A stretch of DNA of 64,000 bases from Corallococcus silvisoli (GCF_009909145.1 NZ_JAAAPJ010000002.1:124001-188000); one strand, 5' to 3'. Shown: positions 7,875-18,043, counted from the stretch's first letter. Numbers and translations: made by a program. The notes: a model not told the origin generated them from the sequence alone.

Positions 7875-9212
7875 TCAGGCGGCCCCGGTCTCCGGCTCCA
7901 GCATCATGTCGTCCGCGTCGATGATCTCCAGCGGACGCAGCGCCTCGCCAATCTGCTTCAGCCGCCGGTCGGACAGCTGCTCCAGGTACGTCCGGATGTT
8001 GGGGAAGGCCCGCACCAGCTCCTGGAAGGCGCCTCGCTCCAGCCACGCCGCCGCCGTCTTGCGCGGCACCGACACCGTGGCCGTGGCCCGCAGGCCGGTG
8101 AGGAGCGAAATCTCCCCGGCCACGTCGCCCTCGCGCAGCACGCCCAGCGTCACCACGCCGCCCGCCGGGTCCTCCTTCTGAACCACCAGCTCGCCCGCCA
8201 GCACGAGGAAGAGGCCCTGCGAGTGCTCGCCCTCCACCAGCACCTTCTCCCCCGCCTGGAGCGCGCGGAAGGTGAAGCGCTGGAAGAACGCGCCCCGCTC
8301 CGACTCCGGCAGCTGCTGGAACAGGGGGGAGTTCGCCATCAGGTTGCGCATCATGCGCTGCTGCGCGAAGTCCGCCAGCAGCTGCGGCACCGCCGGGTGG
8401 CTCTTCGCCACCGCGTTGAGGTGCTCGCGGCGGATCTCGAAGACCTCGGAGTCCGACACCGCCGTCACCGTCGCGGTGGGCGGCGCGCCGGTCAGCAGCG
8501 CCAGCTCCCCGAAGATGGAGCCGCCGCCCAGGAAGCCCAGGGTGCGGTCCTCGCCGTCCGTCCTGCGCGTCACCTCCGCCTTGCCGGCGACGAGCACGTG
8601 CAGGTGGTCGTCCGGCTCGCCCTCGCGGCTGATGATCTGCTCCGGCTTGATGGTGCGCCACACCATGCGCCCCACCAGGTCCAGGAAGGCGTCCCGGTCC
8701 AGGTCCGCGAACAGCGGCAGCGGCGGACGGCTCTGCGGATCCGCGGTGCCGCCGGTGTCCGGCGCGGCCAGCACTTCGATGGCGCGGTTGGACAGCTCCT
8801 CGCCGACCAGGCCCATCAGGTCCGTGTCCACCTTGCCGTCATAGAGGTGCTCCGGCGGCAGCGGCGGCGGCACCGCGGCACGGCCCGGCGCGCTGCGGGC
8901 CGCGCGAGAGTGCACGCGGAAGAGCGTCTCCTTCAAGCGCCGCTCGTTCGGCGACAGCTCCAGGGCCAGCTTGCACGCGGCCATGGCGCTCAGGAGGTAG
9001 TCGCGGCGCAGCAGCCCCTCCGCGCACGCGTGGTACGCGGTGACGGCGCGCTCGCGCTCCCCCAGCTCCGCCAGACACCGGGACGCCAGCATGCGCGAGC
9101 GGTGATCCGCGGGCACGCGGCGGACGGCCTCCGCGAAGACGGCGAGGGCGCGCTCGAACTGGCGCTCCTCGAACAGGTCCATGCCCAGCTCCCGCAACGA
9201 CGACTCGTTCAT
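7875..9212 (-). CDS. TPR protein with two cyclic-nucleotide-binding domains
   Basis: A 445-residue cytoplasmic protein with about 100 residues of TPR-like helices and two cyclic-nucleotide-binding (CNBD) modules, roughly 165-280 and 297-410. Both keep the phosphate-binding cassette outline, with FGELALLTG at 234-242 and GEISLLTG at 366-373. The arginine that contacts the cyclic phosphate in CRP and PKA-type domains is missing: the first cassette has APPTATV (R replaced by P) and the second LRATATV (A at the position, an arginine one residue earlier). Binding of cAMP or c-di-GMP is therefore uncertain. There is no helix-turn-helix after the domains, so it is not a CRP-type transcription factor. 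GGAGA lies 8 bases before ATG 9212. Confidence 0.78.
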   Translation of the reverse strand: MNESSLRELGMDLFEERQFERALAVFAEAVRRVPADHRSRMLASRCLAELGERERAVTAYHACAEGLLRRDYLLSAMAACKLALELSPNERRLKETLFRVHSRAARSAPGRAAVPPPLPPEHLYDGKVDTDLMGLVGEELSNRAIEVLAAPDTGGTADPQSRPPLPLFADLDRDAFLDLVGRMVWRTIKPEQIISREGEPDDHLHVLVAGKAEVTRRTDGEDRTLGFLGGGSIFGELALLTGAPPTATVTAVSDSEVFEIRREHLNAVAKSHPAVPQLLADFAQQRMMRNLMANSPLFQQLPESERGAFFQRFTFRALQAGEKVLVEGEHSQGLFLVLAGELVVQKEDPAGGVVTLGVLREGDVAGEISLLTGLRATATVSVPRKTAAAWLERGAFQELVRAFPNIRTYLEQLSDRRLKQIGEALRPLEIIDADDMMLEPETGAA

Positions 9213-9300
9213 CCGGTGTCTCCAGACCGCGCACGACGACAGGTGTATCCAGCAATGGAGGCCCCCCTGCCCCGCCCGCGGCGGCGGCCTCCGGCACGCG

Positions 9301-11361
9301 CTACGAACCCCCGGCCTTCTGCAGATCGCTCAGCGCCATCTCCGCCTTGCGCTTCACGTCCGAGCCCTCCGCCGACGCCTCGATGACGATCTTGAACGTC
9401 TCCGTCGCCATGGCGGGGTCACGGTCACGCGCGATGTAGGCCGACAGGTACAGCTCCTCCACCTTCTTCTGGAGGTCGTCCAGGCCGTCCCGGGCGCGCG
9501 AGTCGCCGGGGTTGAGGCGCAGGGCCTCGCGGAAGCTGCGGCCCGCCAACGGGAACTCCTTGCGCTTGAAGGCCGCCTGCCCCGCCGCCACCGACGCGGA
9601 CGCCAGCTCGTTGTCGAGCGTGTCCCCCAGCGAGCCCGCGAAGCCGATCTGCCGGTACACGTCCGCCGCGCGGCGCAGCGGCTTCACGGACGCCTCCAGC
9701 GAGTTGCTCTCGTACTTCTTCTGGCCTTCCTCGAAGGCGGAGCGGAACTGCGGGATGAGCTTCTTGAGGTTGCGCGCCCGGGCCTGGATGTCCGCCTCCG
9801 AGCGGAACTTGTCCATCACCCGGTCCACCTCCAGCGTCGCGCGCTGGAAGTCCCCGCCGTTGAAGCGCCGCTCCACGTCCTGGAAGGCCTCGGCCACGAA
9901 CTCCGCGCGGCGCTGCTTGGCGTTCTCCGCCGCCGCCGCCTGCCGGATGCCCGCCTGCCGCTGCGCCTGCTGCGCCTCCTTCATGAGCAGGTTCTCCAGG
10001 TCCGTCAGCTTCTGCTCGTAGATGGGCCGGGTGCCCGGGGGCAGCTCCGCGATGAGCGTCCGGGCGTCGTCCGGACGGCGCTCCGCCAGCGCCGTCTCCA
10101 CGAGCTTCAGCGAGTACGCCTGCTCCTGGGTGTCCAGATCCTCCTCGAGCTTCTTGCGCGCATCATCCGTGCGCGCGGTGCCCTGCGGCGTGGCGGTCAG
10201 CTTCGCGCGCGCGTCCGGGAAGCGGTTCTCCGCCATCAGTCCACGGACCGCCTGGAAGGAGTCCAGGATGTCCTGAAGCTGCTGCGCGGCCTTGGCCACG
10301 CCGTCCACGTCGATGCCCACGCGCAGCTTCTCCGCCTCCTGGGCGAAGCGCACCGCGTCCGGGTAGTCACCATCGCGCACCTTGTCGCGCGCGCGCTGCA
10401 TCAGCTCCTGGGCCCGCTGCAGGTTCGGATCCACCGGCGGCTTGGGCGGCGGCCCGCCTCCGCGCGACATGGCCATGCCCGCGAGGATCAGCACCAGCAC
10501 CAGGCCGCCCGCGGCCAGGCCCACCTTCGCCTTGAAGTCGAGCCGGAAGCCCTCGCGCGCCGACGAGCGCACCGGGCGCGGACGGGGCACGCCCGCCTTG
10601 CGCGCCTTCTCGTCGCGCATCAGGTCCGCGATCTTGTAGTTCGCGTTGGTCTTTTCATCCAGGCGCGGGTCCTTCTTCTCCTCCTTCTTTTCTTCCTTCT
10701 TCTCCTCCGACTCGCCGGACTCCGCCTTGGCGCGCATCTCCTTGATGAGCTCGCCCTCGTCCACGAAGCGCAGACGCGTCTTGCCCACGGAGATCTCATC
10801 CCCGTGCTTCAGGATGCACTCGTCGACCTTCTGGTCGTTCACCTGGGTGCCGGAGATGCCGCCCAGGTCGCGCATCACCACGCCCTGCGCGCCGTACACG
10901 AGCTCCAGGTGCCGCCGGGACACCGTCTGGTCGCCCAGCGCGAAGTCGCAGTCCTTGCTGCGCCCCAGCACCATGCGCACGCCCTTGAAGCGCTTCTTGC
11001 GCCCCTTGTCGGGCCCGTCCAGCACCAGCACCAGCACCGGGGGACCGGCGCGCGTCGTCTCGGAGTTGTCCTCCTCCTCCGCCGGCTCCTCCACCTCCGG
11101 GCGGATGTCCCCGACAGAGGCCACCCGCGTCTCGCCCGTGCGCGAGCGCACCGGCTCCGCCTCGCCGTACAGCTCCGGATCGCCCCCGTCCTGTCCCTCG
11201 TCCTCGCCGGACAACGGCGCGGACCAGTCTTCGTCCGGGACGGCGGACACACGGCGGGAGTTTCCCCCGGCGGCGGGTTTGGGTCGGCGGTCCGCCGTCG
11301 CGCCCCCGGCCGAACGGCCGGTGCCCGAACGCGATGACGGTGATTGACGGCGAGGAGGCAT
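9301..11361 (-). CDS. FHA-domain membrane protein with periplasmic TPR region
   Basis: The 686-residue product has a disordered, acidic first 105 residues and an FHA domain (about 107-200) with G132-R133-S134, the S147-R-R-H150 stretch and a GTQVN segment where N-G-T is usual. A lysine/glutamate run (about 218-230), one membrane helix (278-297) and a long TPR/coiled-coil periplasmic tail follow. The FHA domain should read phosphothreonine, probably made by a Hanks-type kinase, on the cytoplasmic side, while the tail acts outside. I use ATG 11361; a GTG nine codons upstream at 11388 is possible, and neither has a strong ribosome site. It heads a minus-strand run with the CNBD, NTF2-like and VWA genes. 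Confidence 0.72.
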   Translation of the reverse strand: MPPRRQSPSSRSGTGRSAGGATADRRPKPAAGGNSRRVSAVPDEDWSAPLSGEDEGQDGGDPELYGEAEPVRSRTGETRVASVGDIRPEVEEPAEEEDNSETTRAGPPVLVLVLDGPDKGRKKRFKGVRMVLGRSKDCDFALGDQTVSRRHLELVYGAQGVVMRDLGGISGTQVNDQKVDECILKHGDEISVGKTRLRFVDEGELIKEMRAKAESGESEEKKEEKKEEKKDPRLDEKTNANYKIADLMRDEKARKAGVPRPRPVRSSAREGFRLDFKAKVGLAAGGLVLVLILAGMAMSRGGGPPPKPPVDPNLQRAQELMQRARDKVRDGDYPDAVRFAQEAEKLRVGIDVDGVAKAAQQLQDILDSFQAVRGLMAENRFPDARAKLTATPQGTARTDDARKKLEEDLDTQEQAYSLKLVETALAERRPDDARTLIAELPPGTRPIYEQKLTDLENLLMKEAQQAQRQAGIRQAAAAENAKQRRAEFVAEAFQDVERRFNGGDFQRATLEVDRVMDKFRSEADIQARARNLKKLIPQFRSAFEEGQKKYESNSLEASVKPLRRAADVYRQIGFAGSLGDTLDNELASASVAAGQAAFKRKEFPLAGRSFREALRLNPGDSRARDGLDDLQKKVEELYLSAYIARDRDPAMATETFKIVIEASAEGSDVKRKAEMALSDLQKAGGS

Positions 11362-11538
11362 GGGTGGGTCCAGGTTGAAGCGGCCCACATCTTAGAGCGC
11401 CCACCTCACGGTGGGAATGCGCTCCGACCGTTCCTTTCAGGGAAGACCGGCCCTCCCTGGACCGTTGCCCCGCACACCATCCCGTCTCCGATGTAGGTTT
11501 CCTCCATTCCCATTTCCTCAAGCGCCACGAGCCACCCC

Positions 11539-13020
11539 ATGCCCCGAGCCCCCGCCGCCCCCCGGCGCGCCCGCCCCGCCCAGCTCGCCCCCCTGGCCGC
11601 ACGGCAGGCCCTCCCCGCCCCGCTCCTGCCCCCCGGTCTGCTCGAACGTCTGCTGGCGGAAGCCATGGGCCGAGGCGCGGACTTCGCGGAAATCTACGTG
11701 GAGCGCACGTCCACCACGGCCGTGGTCCTGGAGGAGTCGCGCATCAAGAGCGCCCAGGTGGGGCTGGTGCAGGGCGTGGGCGTGCGGGTCATCGCCGGGG
11801 CCAAGGTGGGCTACGCCTACTCCGACGACTGGGACGAGGCGGCGCTCGTCCGGGCCGCGCGCACCGCGGCGATGATCGCCCAGGGGGGCGGCTCCGAGCG
11901 CGCCTTCCCCGTCAAGCGCGTGCCAGTGCCCAGCCACTACCGGGTGGCCCAGCCGCTGGAGGACGTGGCCGTGGCGCGCAAGACGGCGCTGCTCACCCGC
12001 GCGGACGCCGCCGCCCGAGCCTTCGACGCGCGCATCCAGCAGGTGAACGCCTCCTACGTGGATCAGACCCGGCGCATCGCGGTGGCCAACACCACCGGCC
12101 GCTTCAGCGAGGACACCCAGGACCAGTCCCGCCTGAGCGTGCAGGTGGTGGCGCTGGGCCGCAAGGGCGAGCGGCGGACGGGCATGTACGGCAGCGGTGG
12201 CCGGGTGTCCTTCAGCTACTGGGACGGCGTGACGCCGGAGTCCGTGGCGGAGGAGGCCGCGCGACAGGCCATCGCCACGCTGGGCGCGGTGGACTGCGTG
12301 GCGGGGCCGCAGACGGTGGTGCTGGCGCCGGGCTGGAGCGGGATCCTCCTGCACGAGGCGGTGGGCCACGGCCTGGAGGCGGACTTCATCCGCAAGGGCA
12401 CGTCGCTCTTCGCGGGAAAGCTGGGGGAGAAGGTGGCCTCCGACCTGGTGACGGTCATCGACGACGGCACGGTGTCCAGCGCCCGAGGCTCCATCAACAT
12501 CGACGACGAGGGCGTGCCGGGCGAGCGCAAGGTCCTCATCGAGAACGGCGTCCTCAAGGGCTACCTTTATGATCAGCTCAACGCGAAGCTGATGAACCAG
12601 CGCTCCACGGGCAGCGGGAGGCGCGAGTCGTTCAAGAGCCTGCCCCTGCCGCGCATGACGAACACCTTCCTGGCGCCCGGGGACCACGCGCCGGAGGACA
12701 TCCTCAGGGAGGTGAAGCGCGGGCTGTACTGCGCCACCTTCGGCGGGGGTCAGGTGGACATCAGCAACGGCAACTTCGTCTTCGAGGTCAGCGAGGCCTA
12801 CCAGATTGAAGACGGGAAGCTGGGCCGCCCGGTGAAGAACGCCATCCTCATCGGCGTGGGGCCGGAGGCGCTGAAGAACATCAGCCGCGTGGGCTGCGAC
12901 CCGCTGCCGGACCCCGGCATGGGCATCTGCGTGAAGGACGGGCAGATGCTGCCCGTGGGGGTGGGCCTGCCCACCGTGCGCATCGACAACGTCACCGTGG
13001 GCGGAACCCAGGTCGGCTGA
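11539..13020 (+). CDS. tldD: TldD metalloprotease subunit
   Basis: A 493-residue member of the TldD/PmbA family. The zinc motif HEAVGH at residues 272-277 is the TldD hallmark; in the TldD-TldE heterodimer this subunit cuts unfolded peptides, as known for microcin B17 maturation and CcdA degradation. The N-terminal 35 residues are an Ala/Pro/Arg-rich extension not typical of the family. The C-terminal DISNGNFVFEV and GPEALKNI segments also match. The tldE gene begins 8 bases after this stop. No RiPP precursor is visible nearby, so the substrate is unknown. ATG 11539 is the first in frame after the 177-base divergent gap; no good ribosome site is seen, and an internal start nearer residue 25 is possible. 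Confidence 0.88.
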   Translation: MPRAPAAPRRARPAQLAPLAARQALPAPLLPPGLLERLLAEAMGRGADFAEIYVERTSTTAVVLEESRIKSAQVGLVQGVGVRVIAGAKVGYAYSDDWDEAALVRAARTAAMIAQGGGSERAFPVKRVPVPSHYRVAQPLEDVAVARKTALLTRADAAARAFDARIQQVNASYVDQTRRIAVANTTGRFSEDTQDQSRLSVQVVALGRKGERRTGMYGSGGRVSFSYWDGVTPESVAEEAARQAIATLGAVDCVAGPQTVVLAPGWSGILLHEAVGHGLEADFIRKGTSLFAGKLGEKVASDLVTVIDDGTVSSARGSINIDDEGVPGERKVLIENGVLKGYLYDQLNAKLMNQRSTGSGRRESFKSLPLPRMTNTFLAPGDHAPEDILREVKRGLYCATFGGGQVDISNGNFVFEVSEAYQIEDGKLGRPVKNAILIGVGPEALKNISRVGCDPLPDPGMGICVKDGQMLPVGVGLPTVRIDNVTVGGTQVG

Positions 13021-13027
13021 GGACACC

Positions 13028-14374
13028 GTGAACTACGAACAGCTCGCGAAGAAGATCGTCCAGCGCGCCGTGAAGCGGGGCGCGAAGCAGGCGGAGGCGT
13101 ACCTGGAGGTGGGCCGCCAGAGCAGCGTGCGCGTCCGCGAGGGCCAGATTGAAGACCTCACGGAGGCCACCAGCAAGGGCGTGGGCGTGCGGGTCATCGT
13201 GAAGGACCGGCTGGGCTTCGCGTACACCTCCGACTTCACGCCCGCGGGGCTGGAGCGCGTGGTGGACCTGGCCGTGCAACTGGCGGAGGCCGCCGCGCCC
13301 AGCAAGCTCAACGGCCTGCCCTCCGCGAAGGACCTGGGCAAGCGGGGCGACCCCGGCGCCCTCTTCGACCCGAAGGTGGCCCAGCTGCCCGGCGACTGGA
13401 AGATCCACGCCGCGCTGGAGGCGGAGCGCGCGGGCCGCGCACAGGACGCGCGCATCGTCACCTTCGACTCCGTGGCCGCGGGCGACTTCGTGTCGGAGGT
13501 GTACCTGGCCTCCAGCGAAGGGGCCTCGGGCGGCTACTCCGGCACCTACGTGTACCTGGTCGCCGTGCCGGTGGCGTCCCAGGAGGGGCAGCTCCAGACG
13601 GGCTACTGGCTGGACTACAAGCGCTTCTTCGACGACCTGGAGTCGCCCGAGTCCATTGGCCGGGAGGCGGCGAAGCGCGCCGCGCGCATGCTGGGCGCGA
13701 AGCCCGTGAAGACGCAGCAGGTGCCGGTGGTGTTCGATCCGCTGGTGGCCGCGTCCTTCGTGCAGAACCTGGCCCAGGCCGCGGACGGCAACGCCGTGTA
13801 CCAGCAGTCCAGCGTGCTCGCGCCCCACGTGGGCCGGAAGCTCGCGGGCCCGCATGTCACGCTGGTGGATGACGGCCTGCTCCGCCGGGGGCTCGCCACC
13901 GCGCCCTTCGACGGCGAAGGCGTCCCCACCCGCAGGACGCCCATCCTGGAACAGGGCGTGCTGTCCGGCTTCCTCTATGACGCCTTCACCGCGCGCAAGG
14001 CAAAGGCGCGCACCACCGGCAACGCGGCCCGGAGCTACAGCGCGCTGCCCGGGATCGGCAACACCAACCTCTACCTGGAGCCAGGGACCAAGCCACCGGA
14101 GGAGCTGATCCGCGAGGTCCCCCGCGGCCTCTACGTCACCGCCCTCCTGGGCCACGGCGCGGATCCGGTGTCCGGCGACATGTCCTGTGGGGCCAACGGC
14201 CTCTGGATTGAGAACGGCGAGCTGACGCACCCGGTGCAGGAAGTCACCGTCGCGGGCCACCTCCTCCAGATGTTGAAGGACGTGGACGCGGTGGGCAGCG
14301 ACCTCCAGTTCCGCGGCGGCAGCGTGGGCGCGCCCACTGTCCGCTTCCGACAGCTCACCGTGTCCGGCGCTTAA
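13028..14374 (+). CDS. tldE: TldE/PmbA subunit of the TldD-TldE protease
   Basis: A 448-residue TldD/PmbA family protein without the HExxxH zinc motif, which identifies the non-catalytic TldE (PmbA) partner. The family signatures GVGVRVIVKDRLGFAYTSD near the N-terminus and GHGADPVSGDMSCGANGLWI near the C-terminus are present. It begins with GTG, 7 bases after the tldD stop, with GAGGA inside that junction as ribosome site, so the two subunits are co-translated. Together they should form a cytoplasmic heterodimeric peptidase. Confidence 0.88.
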   Translation: MNYEQLAKKIVQRAVKRGAKQAEAYLEVGRQSSVRVREGQIEDLTEATSKGVGVRVIVKDRLGFAYTSDFTPAGLERVVDLAVQLAEAAAPSKLNGLPSAKDLGKRGDPGALFDPKVAQLPGDWKIHAALEAERAGRAQDARIVTFDSVAAGDFVSEVYLASSEGASGGYSGTYVYLVAVPVASQEGQLQTGYWLDYKRFFDDLESPESIGREAAKRAARMLGAKPVKTQQVPVVFDPLVAASFVQNLAQAADGNAVYQQSSVLAPHVGRKLAGPHVTLVDDGLLRRGLATAPFDGEGVPTRRTPILEQGVLSGFLYDAFTARKAKARTTGNAARSYSALPGIGNTNLYLEPGTKPPEELIREVPRGLYVTALLGHGADPVSGDMSCGANGLWIENGELTHPVQEVTVAGHLLQMLKDVDAVGSDLQFRGGSVGAPTVRFRQLTVSGA

Positions 14375-14401
14375 GCCCGCCCTCGCCGGTCGCCTACGCT
14401 C

Positions 14402-14432
14402 GCGGACCTCTCCTCCTTGGCACGAGGTCCGC
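14402..14432 (+). promoter_or_regulatory. 9-bp hairpin ending 5 bases before the ParB-like start
   Basis: GCGGACCTC (14402-14410) pairs perfectly with GAGGTCCGC (14424-14432) across a 13-base loop. The only Shine-Dalgarno-like GAGG for the next gene is inside the right arm. It lies 27 bases past the tldE stop, so it may end that operon, mask the next ribosome site, or do both. Confidence 0.5.
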
Positions 14433-14437
14433 TCCGC

Positions 14438-15448
14438 ATGGCCGCGAAGTCCGCCCGCAAGTCCGCCCCCGCGAAGTCGAAGCCGGCCACGCCGCGCAAG
14501 CCGCGCCGCAAGAAGGCCGAACCGAAGTCGCGGGGCCTCACCGCCGGAGAGGTGGCGAGCGAGGCGGTGGCCTTCCCGGACGCGCTCCTCCAGGCGGTGC
14601 GCCAGGACGGCGGCGAGGTGCTGGCCGTCTACCGCGACCCGCTGGGCGGCCACCCCGTCGTCTTCGCCGTGCTCCCCATCGACCGGGTGGAGCCCACACC
14701 CTACCAGCGCGACCTGTCCGAGCCCCACGTCAAGCGGCTCGCCACCGCGATGGAGCGCCTGGACCGCTTCCTCGACCCTGTCATCGCCGTGCGAGTGCAG
14801 GGCCGCTACTGGACACCTAACGGAAACCACCGCCTCAACGCCAGCCGCATGCTGGGCGCGAAGTCCATCGTCGCGCTGCTCCTGCCCGAAGAGGACGTGG
14901 CCTATCAAATCCTGGCCCTCAACACGGAGAAGGCCCACAACCTGAAGGAGCGCTCGCTGGAGGTCATCCGCATGGCCCGGGGCCTGGTGGGCGCGGGCCG
15001 GCCGGGGAAGGAGTCCGCCTTCGCCCACCTCTTCGAGGAGCCGTCCTTCCTCACCCTCGGCGCCGCCTACGAGAAGCGCCCCCGCTTCTCCGCGGGCGCC
15101 TACCACCCCTTCGTCAAGGTCGTGGACGCCTTCCAGGACGTGCCGCTGCCAGAGGCCCTGGCCGTGCGCGACGCCCGCGCGGAGCGGCTCCTGGAGCTGG
15201 ACGACGCGGTGGTGGCCGTCGTCTCCGCCCTCAAGGAGCGCGGCCTCCAGAGCCCCTACCTCAAGAACTTCGTCGTCGCCCGCGTCAACTTCCTGCGCTT
15301 CCGCAAGGACGGCGCGCCTCCCACCTTCGACGCCACGGTGGACCGCATGCTGGCCGGCGCGCGCCGCTTCAACGTGGACAAGGTGCGCCGCGAGGACATC
15401 GGCCGCATGGGCGGGGGGCCGCTGGAGCCGGATGAAGAGCAGGCTTGA
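14438..15448 (+). CDS. ParB-like nuclease-domain protein
   Basis: A 336-residue protein with a basic Lys/Ala/Pro-rich tail (residues 1-40) and a ParB/Srx-like domain around residues 75-145. The PTPYQRDLSEPHVKRLATAM and GNHRLNASRMLGAKSI segments match the ParB N-terminal nucleotide-binding box. The central DNA-binding helix-turn-helix of true partition ParB is not obvious, there is no ParA gene beside it and no parS site was seen, so it is probably not the chromosome partition protein. I chose ATG 14438; a TTG at 14417 lies inside the hairpin loop. A DNA-linked role, using CTP or ATP as other ParB-fold proteins do, is inference. Confidence 0.65.
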   Translation: MAAKSARKSAPAKSKPATPRKPRRKKAEPKSRGLTAGEVASEAVAFPDALLQAVRQDGGEVLAVYRDPLGGHPVVFAVLPIDRVEPTPYQRDLSEPHVKRLATAMERLDRFLDPVIAVRVQGRYWTPNGNHRLNASRMLGAKSIVALLLPEEDVAYQILALNTEKAHNLKERSLEVIRMARGLVGAGRPGKESAFAHLFEEPSFLTLGAAYEKRPRFSAGAYHPFVKVVDAFQDVPLPEALAVRDARAERLLELDDAVVAVVSALKERGLQSPYLKNFVVARVNFLRFRKDGAPPTFDATVDRMLAGARRFNVDKVRREDIGRMGGGPLEPDEEQA

Positions 15449-15460
15449 GGGAATGCGGAT

Positions 15461-15489
15461 TGCAGGGCAAGGGTAACAGAGGCCCTGCA
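15461..15489 (+). promoter_or_regulatory. 8-bp hairpin ending 5 bases before the response-regulator start
   Basis: TGCAGGGC (15461-15468) pairs perfectly with GCCCTGCA (15482-15489) across a 13-base loop. Loop length and distance to ATG 15495 are the same as in the hairpin at 14402-14432. No other ribosome site is seen for the gene, apart from AAGGG inside the loop. Confidence 0.5.
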
Positions 15490-15494
15490 CACCC

Positions 15495-16901
<1,407 letters not shown>

Positions 16902-16932
16902 CAGGCCGTCACACCGGCCCCCGCCCGCTTTT

Positions 16933-16957
16933 GACAAATTGTCCGGACGCGTTGTCC
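16933..16957 (+). promoter_or_regulatory. candidate enhancer site upstream of the gspC promoter
   Basis: GACAA-A-TTGTC (16933-16943) is a perfect palindrome. GTCCGGAC overlaps it (16941-16948) and a second TTGTCC half-site lies at 16952-16957, 13 bases after the first. The group is about 120-140 bases upstream of the expected sigma-54 start, the usual distance for NtrC-type enhancers. The assignment is by position and symmetry only. Confidence 0.4.
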
Positions 16958-17046
16958 CGGCCGCGCCCCGGGCCAGACCCGCGTCCTATTCCGAAATAAT
17001 TCCGCGGACTTGGCCGTAAGTCCTGGGTTTCCCGCCCGCCCAGCGA

Positions 17047-17062
17047 TGGCACCTGCCTTGCT
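17047..17062 (+). promoter_or_regulatory. sigma-54 (RpoN) promoter of the gsp operon
   Basis: TGGCACCTGCCTTGCT matches the sigma-54 consensus TGGCAC-N5-TTGCW at every fixed position, with GG at 17048-17049 and GC at 17060-17061 in the required register. Transcription should start near 17073. That places the first ATG (17072) at the start site and favours the ATG at 17102 as the translation start of gspC. Confidence 0.8.
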
Positions 17063-17101
17063 CAAGGTCCGATGTGGGGCTGGCTTTCTCCCGGAAGCGT
17101 G

Positions 17102-18016
17102 ATGGAACTCTTCTTTCGCAAGTACTTCTGGAGCGTGAACCTGTTGTTCATCCTGCTCGTCGCCTTGCTGGCGGCGCGCACGGTGAACCTGTTCGTCGAA
17201 TCCTCCATCTCCCCTGCCCCCGCGTCGGAGGCCCCGGCGCGCGTCGCGCAGCGCACCCACGCCGCGGACAGCGGCCTGGCCTCCCTCGACGTGGAGCGGC
17301 TGTCGCGCCTCACGGGCGTGAAGCTGCCGGAGCCGGAGGTCGCGGTGAAGGAGCCGACGCCGCCGGAGTTCGACGCCAACGCCCCGCCGGCCAAGAGTGG
17401 CCTGCGGGTGAAGCTGCTGGGAACGCTCGTCGCCGCCAACCCGGACTGGTCGTTCGCGTCCATCCAGGACATGACCACGCAGCGCTCGCAGACGTACATG
17501 GTCGGCAACAACCTGATGGGCGCCACCATCATGGAGATTGAACGCGAGCGCGTGATCATCAACAACAACGGCCGGCGCGAGTTCATCGACGGGCAGCCCG
17601 GCGACGGCGCCGTCGCCGCCTACACCCCTCCGCCCGTCACCGCGCCCACCAACACCGCGCCCAACGGCCTGGGCAACGGCATCAAGTCCACCGGGGAGAA
17701 CGAGTACGAAGTCCCCAAGGCCGAAATCGACAAGACGTTGAGCAACCTCAACGACGTGGCCATGCAGGCGCGCATCGTGCCCGCCTTCAAGGACGGCCAG
17801 GCCGTGGGCTTCAAGCTGTTCTCCATCCGCCCGGACTCCATCTATTCGAAGATTGGCGTCCAGAACGGTGACGTGATCCGCCGCATCAACGGCTTCGACC
17901 TGAACAGCCCCGAGAAGGCGTTGGAGGTGTACTCGAAGCTGAAGGACTCCTCCCGCATCGAGATCGAGATCGAGCGCAACGGCGCGCCGATCCGCAAATC
18001 CTACAACGTCCGTTAA
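17102..18016 (+). CDS. gspC: type II secretion inner-membrane protein GspC
   Basis: A 304-residue bitopic protein that links the secretin to the inner-membrane platform. It has one membrane helix (about residues 9-28), a proline-rich linker, a homology-region domain around 95-170 (LRVKLLGTLVAANPDWSFA), and a C-terminal PDZ-like domain (about 220-304) with a GVQNGDVIRRINGFDL motif. I use ATG 17102 because the sigma-54 promoter at 17047-17062 would start transcription near 17073, excluding the ATG at 17072 from a useful transcript. It is the first gene of the operon; gspD starts 27 bases after its stop. Confidence 0.88.
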   Translation: MELFFRKYFWSVNLLFILLVALLAARTVNLFVESSISPAPASEAPARVAQRTHAADSGLASLDVERLSRLTGVKLPEPEVAVKEPTPPEFDANAPPAKSGLRVKLLGTLVAANPDWSFASIQDMTTQRSQTYMVGNNLMGATIMEIERERVIINNNGRREFIDGQPGDGAVAAYTPPPVTAPTNTAPNGLGNGIKSTGENEYEVPKAEIDKTLSNLNDVAMQARIVPAFKDGQAVGFKLFSIRPDSIYSKIGVQNGDVIRRINGFDLNSPEKALEVYSKLKDSSRIEIEIERNGAPIRKSYNVR

Positions 18017-18043
18017 ACACCCCCGCTCCGCGCCCGCTCCTCC

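Noticed and set aside
11539..14374. A RiPP biosynthesis cluster, because TldD/TldE mature some peptides
   Set aside because: No precursor, cyclodehydratase or transporter gene is near; TldD/E is widespread in non-RiPP contexts.
14438..15448. A chromosome partition locus
   Set aside because: There is no ParA, no parS-like site, and no clear central helix-turn-helix in the ParB-like protein.
17072..17101. Ten extra N-terminal residues for GspC from the ATG at 17072
   Set aside because: The sigma-54 promoter predicts a transcript start at about 17073, and the family N-terminus begins at the ATG at 17102.
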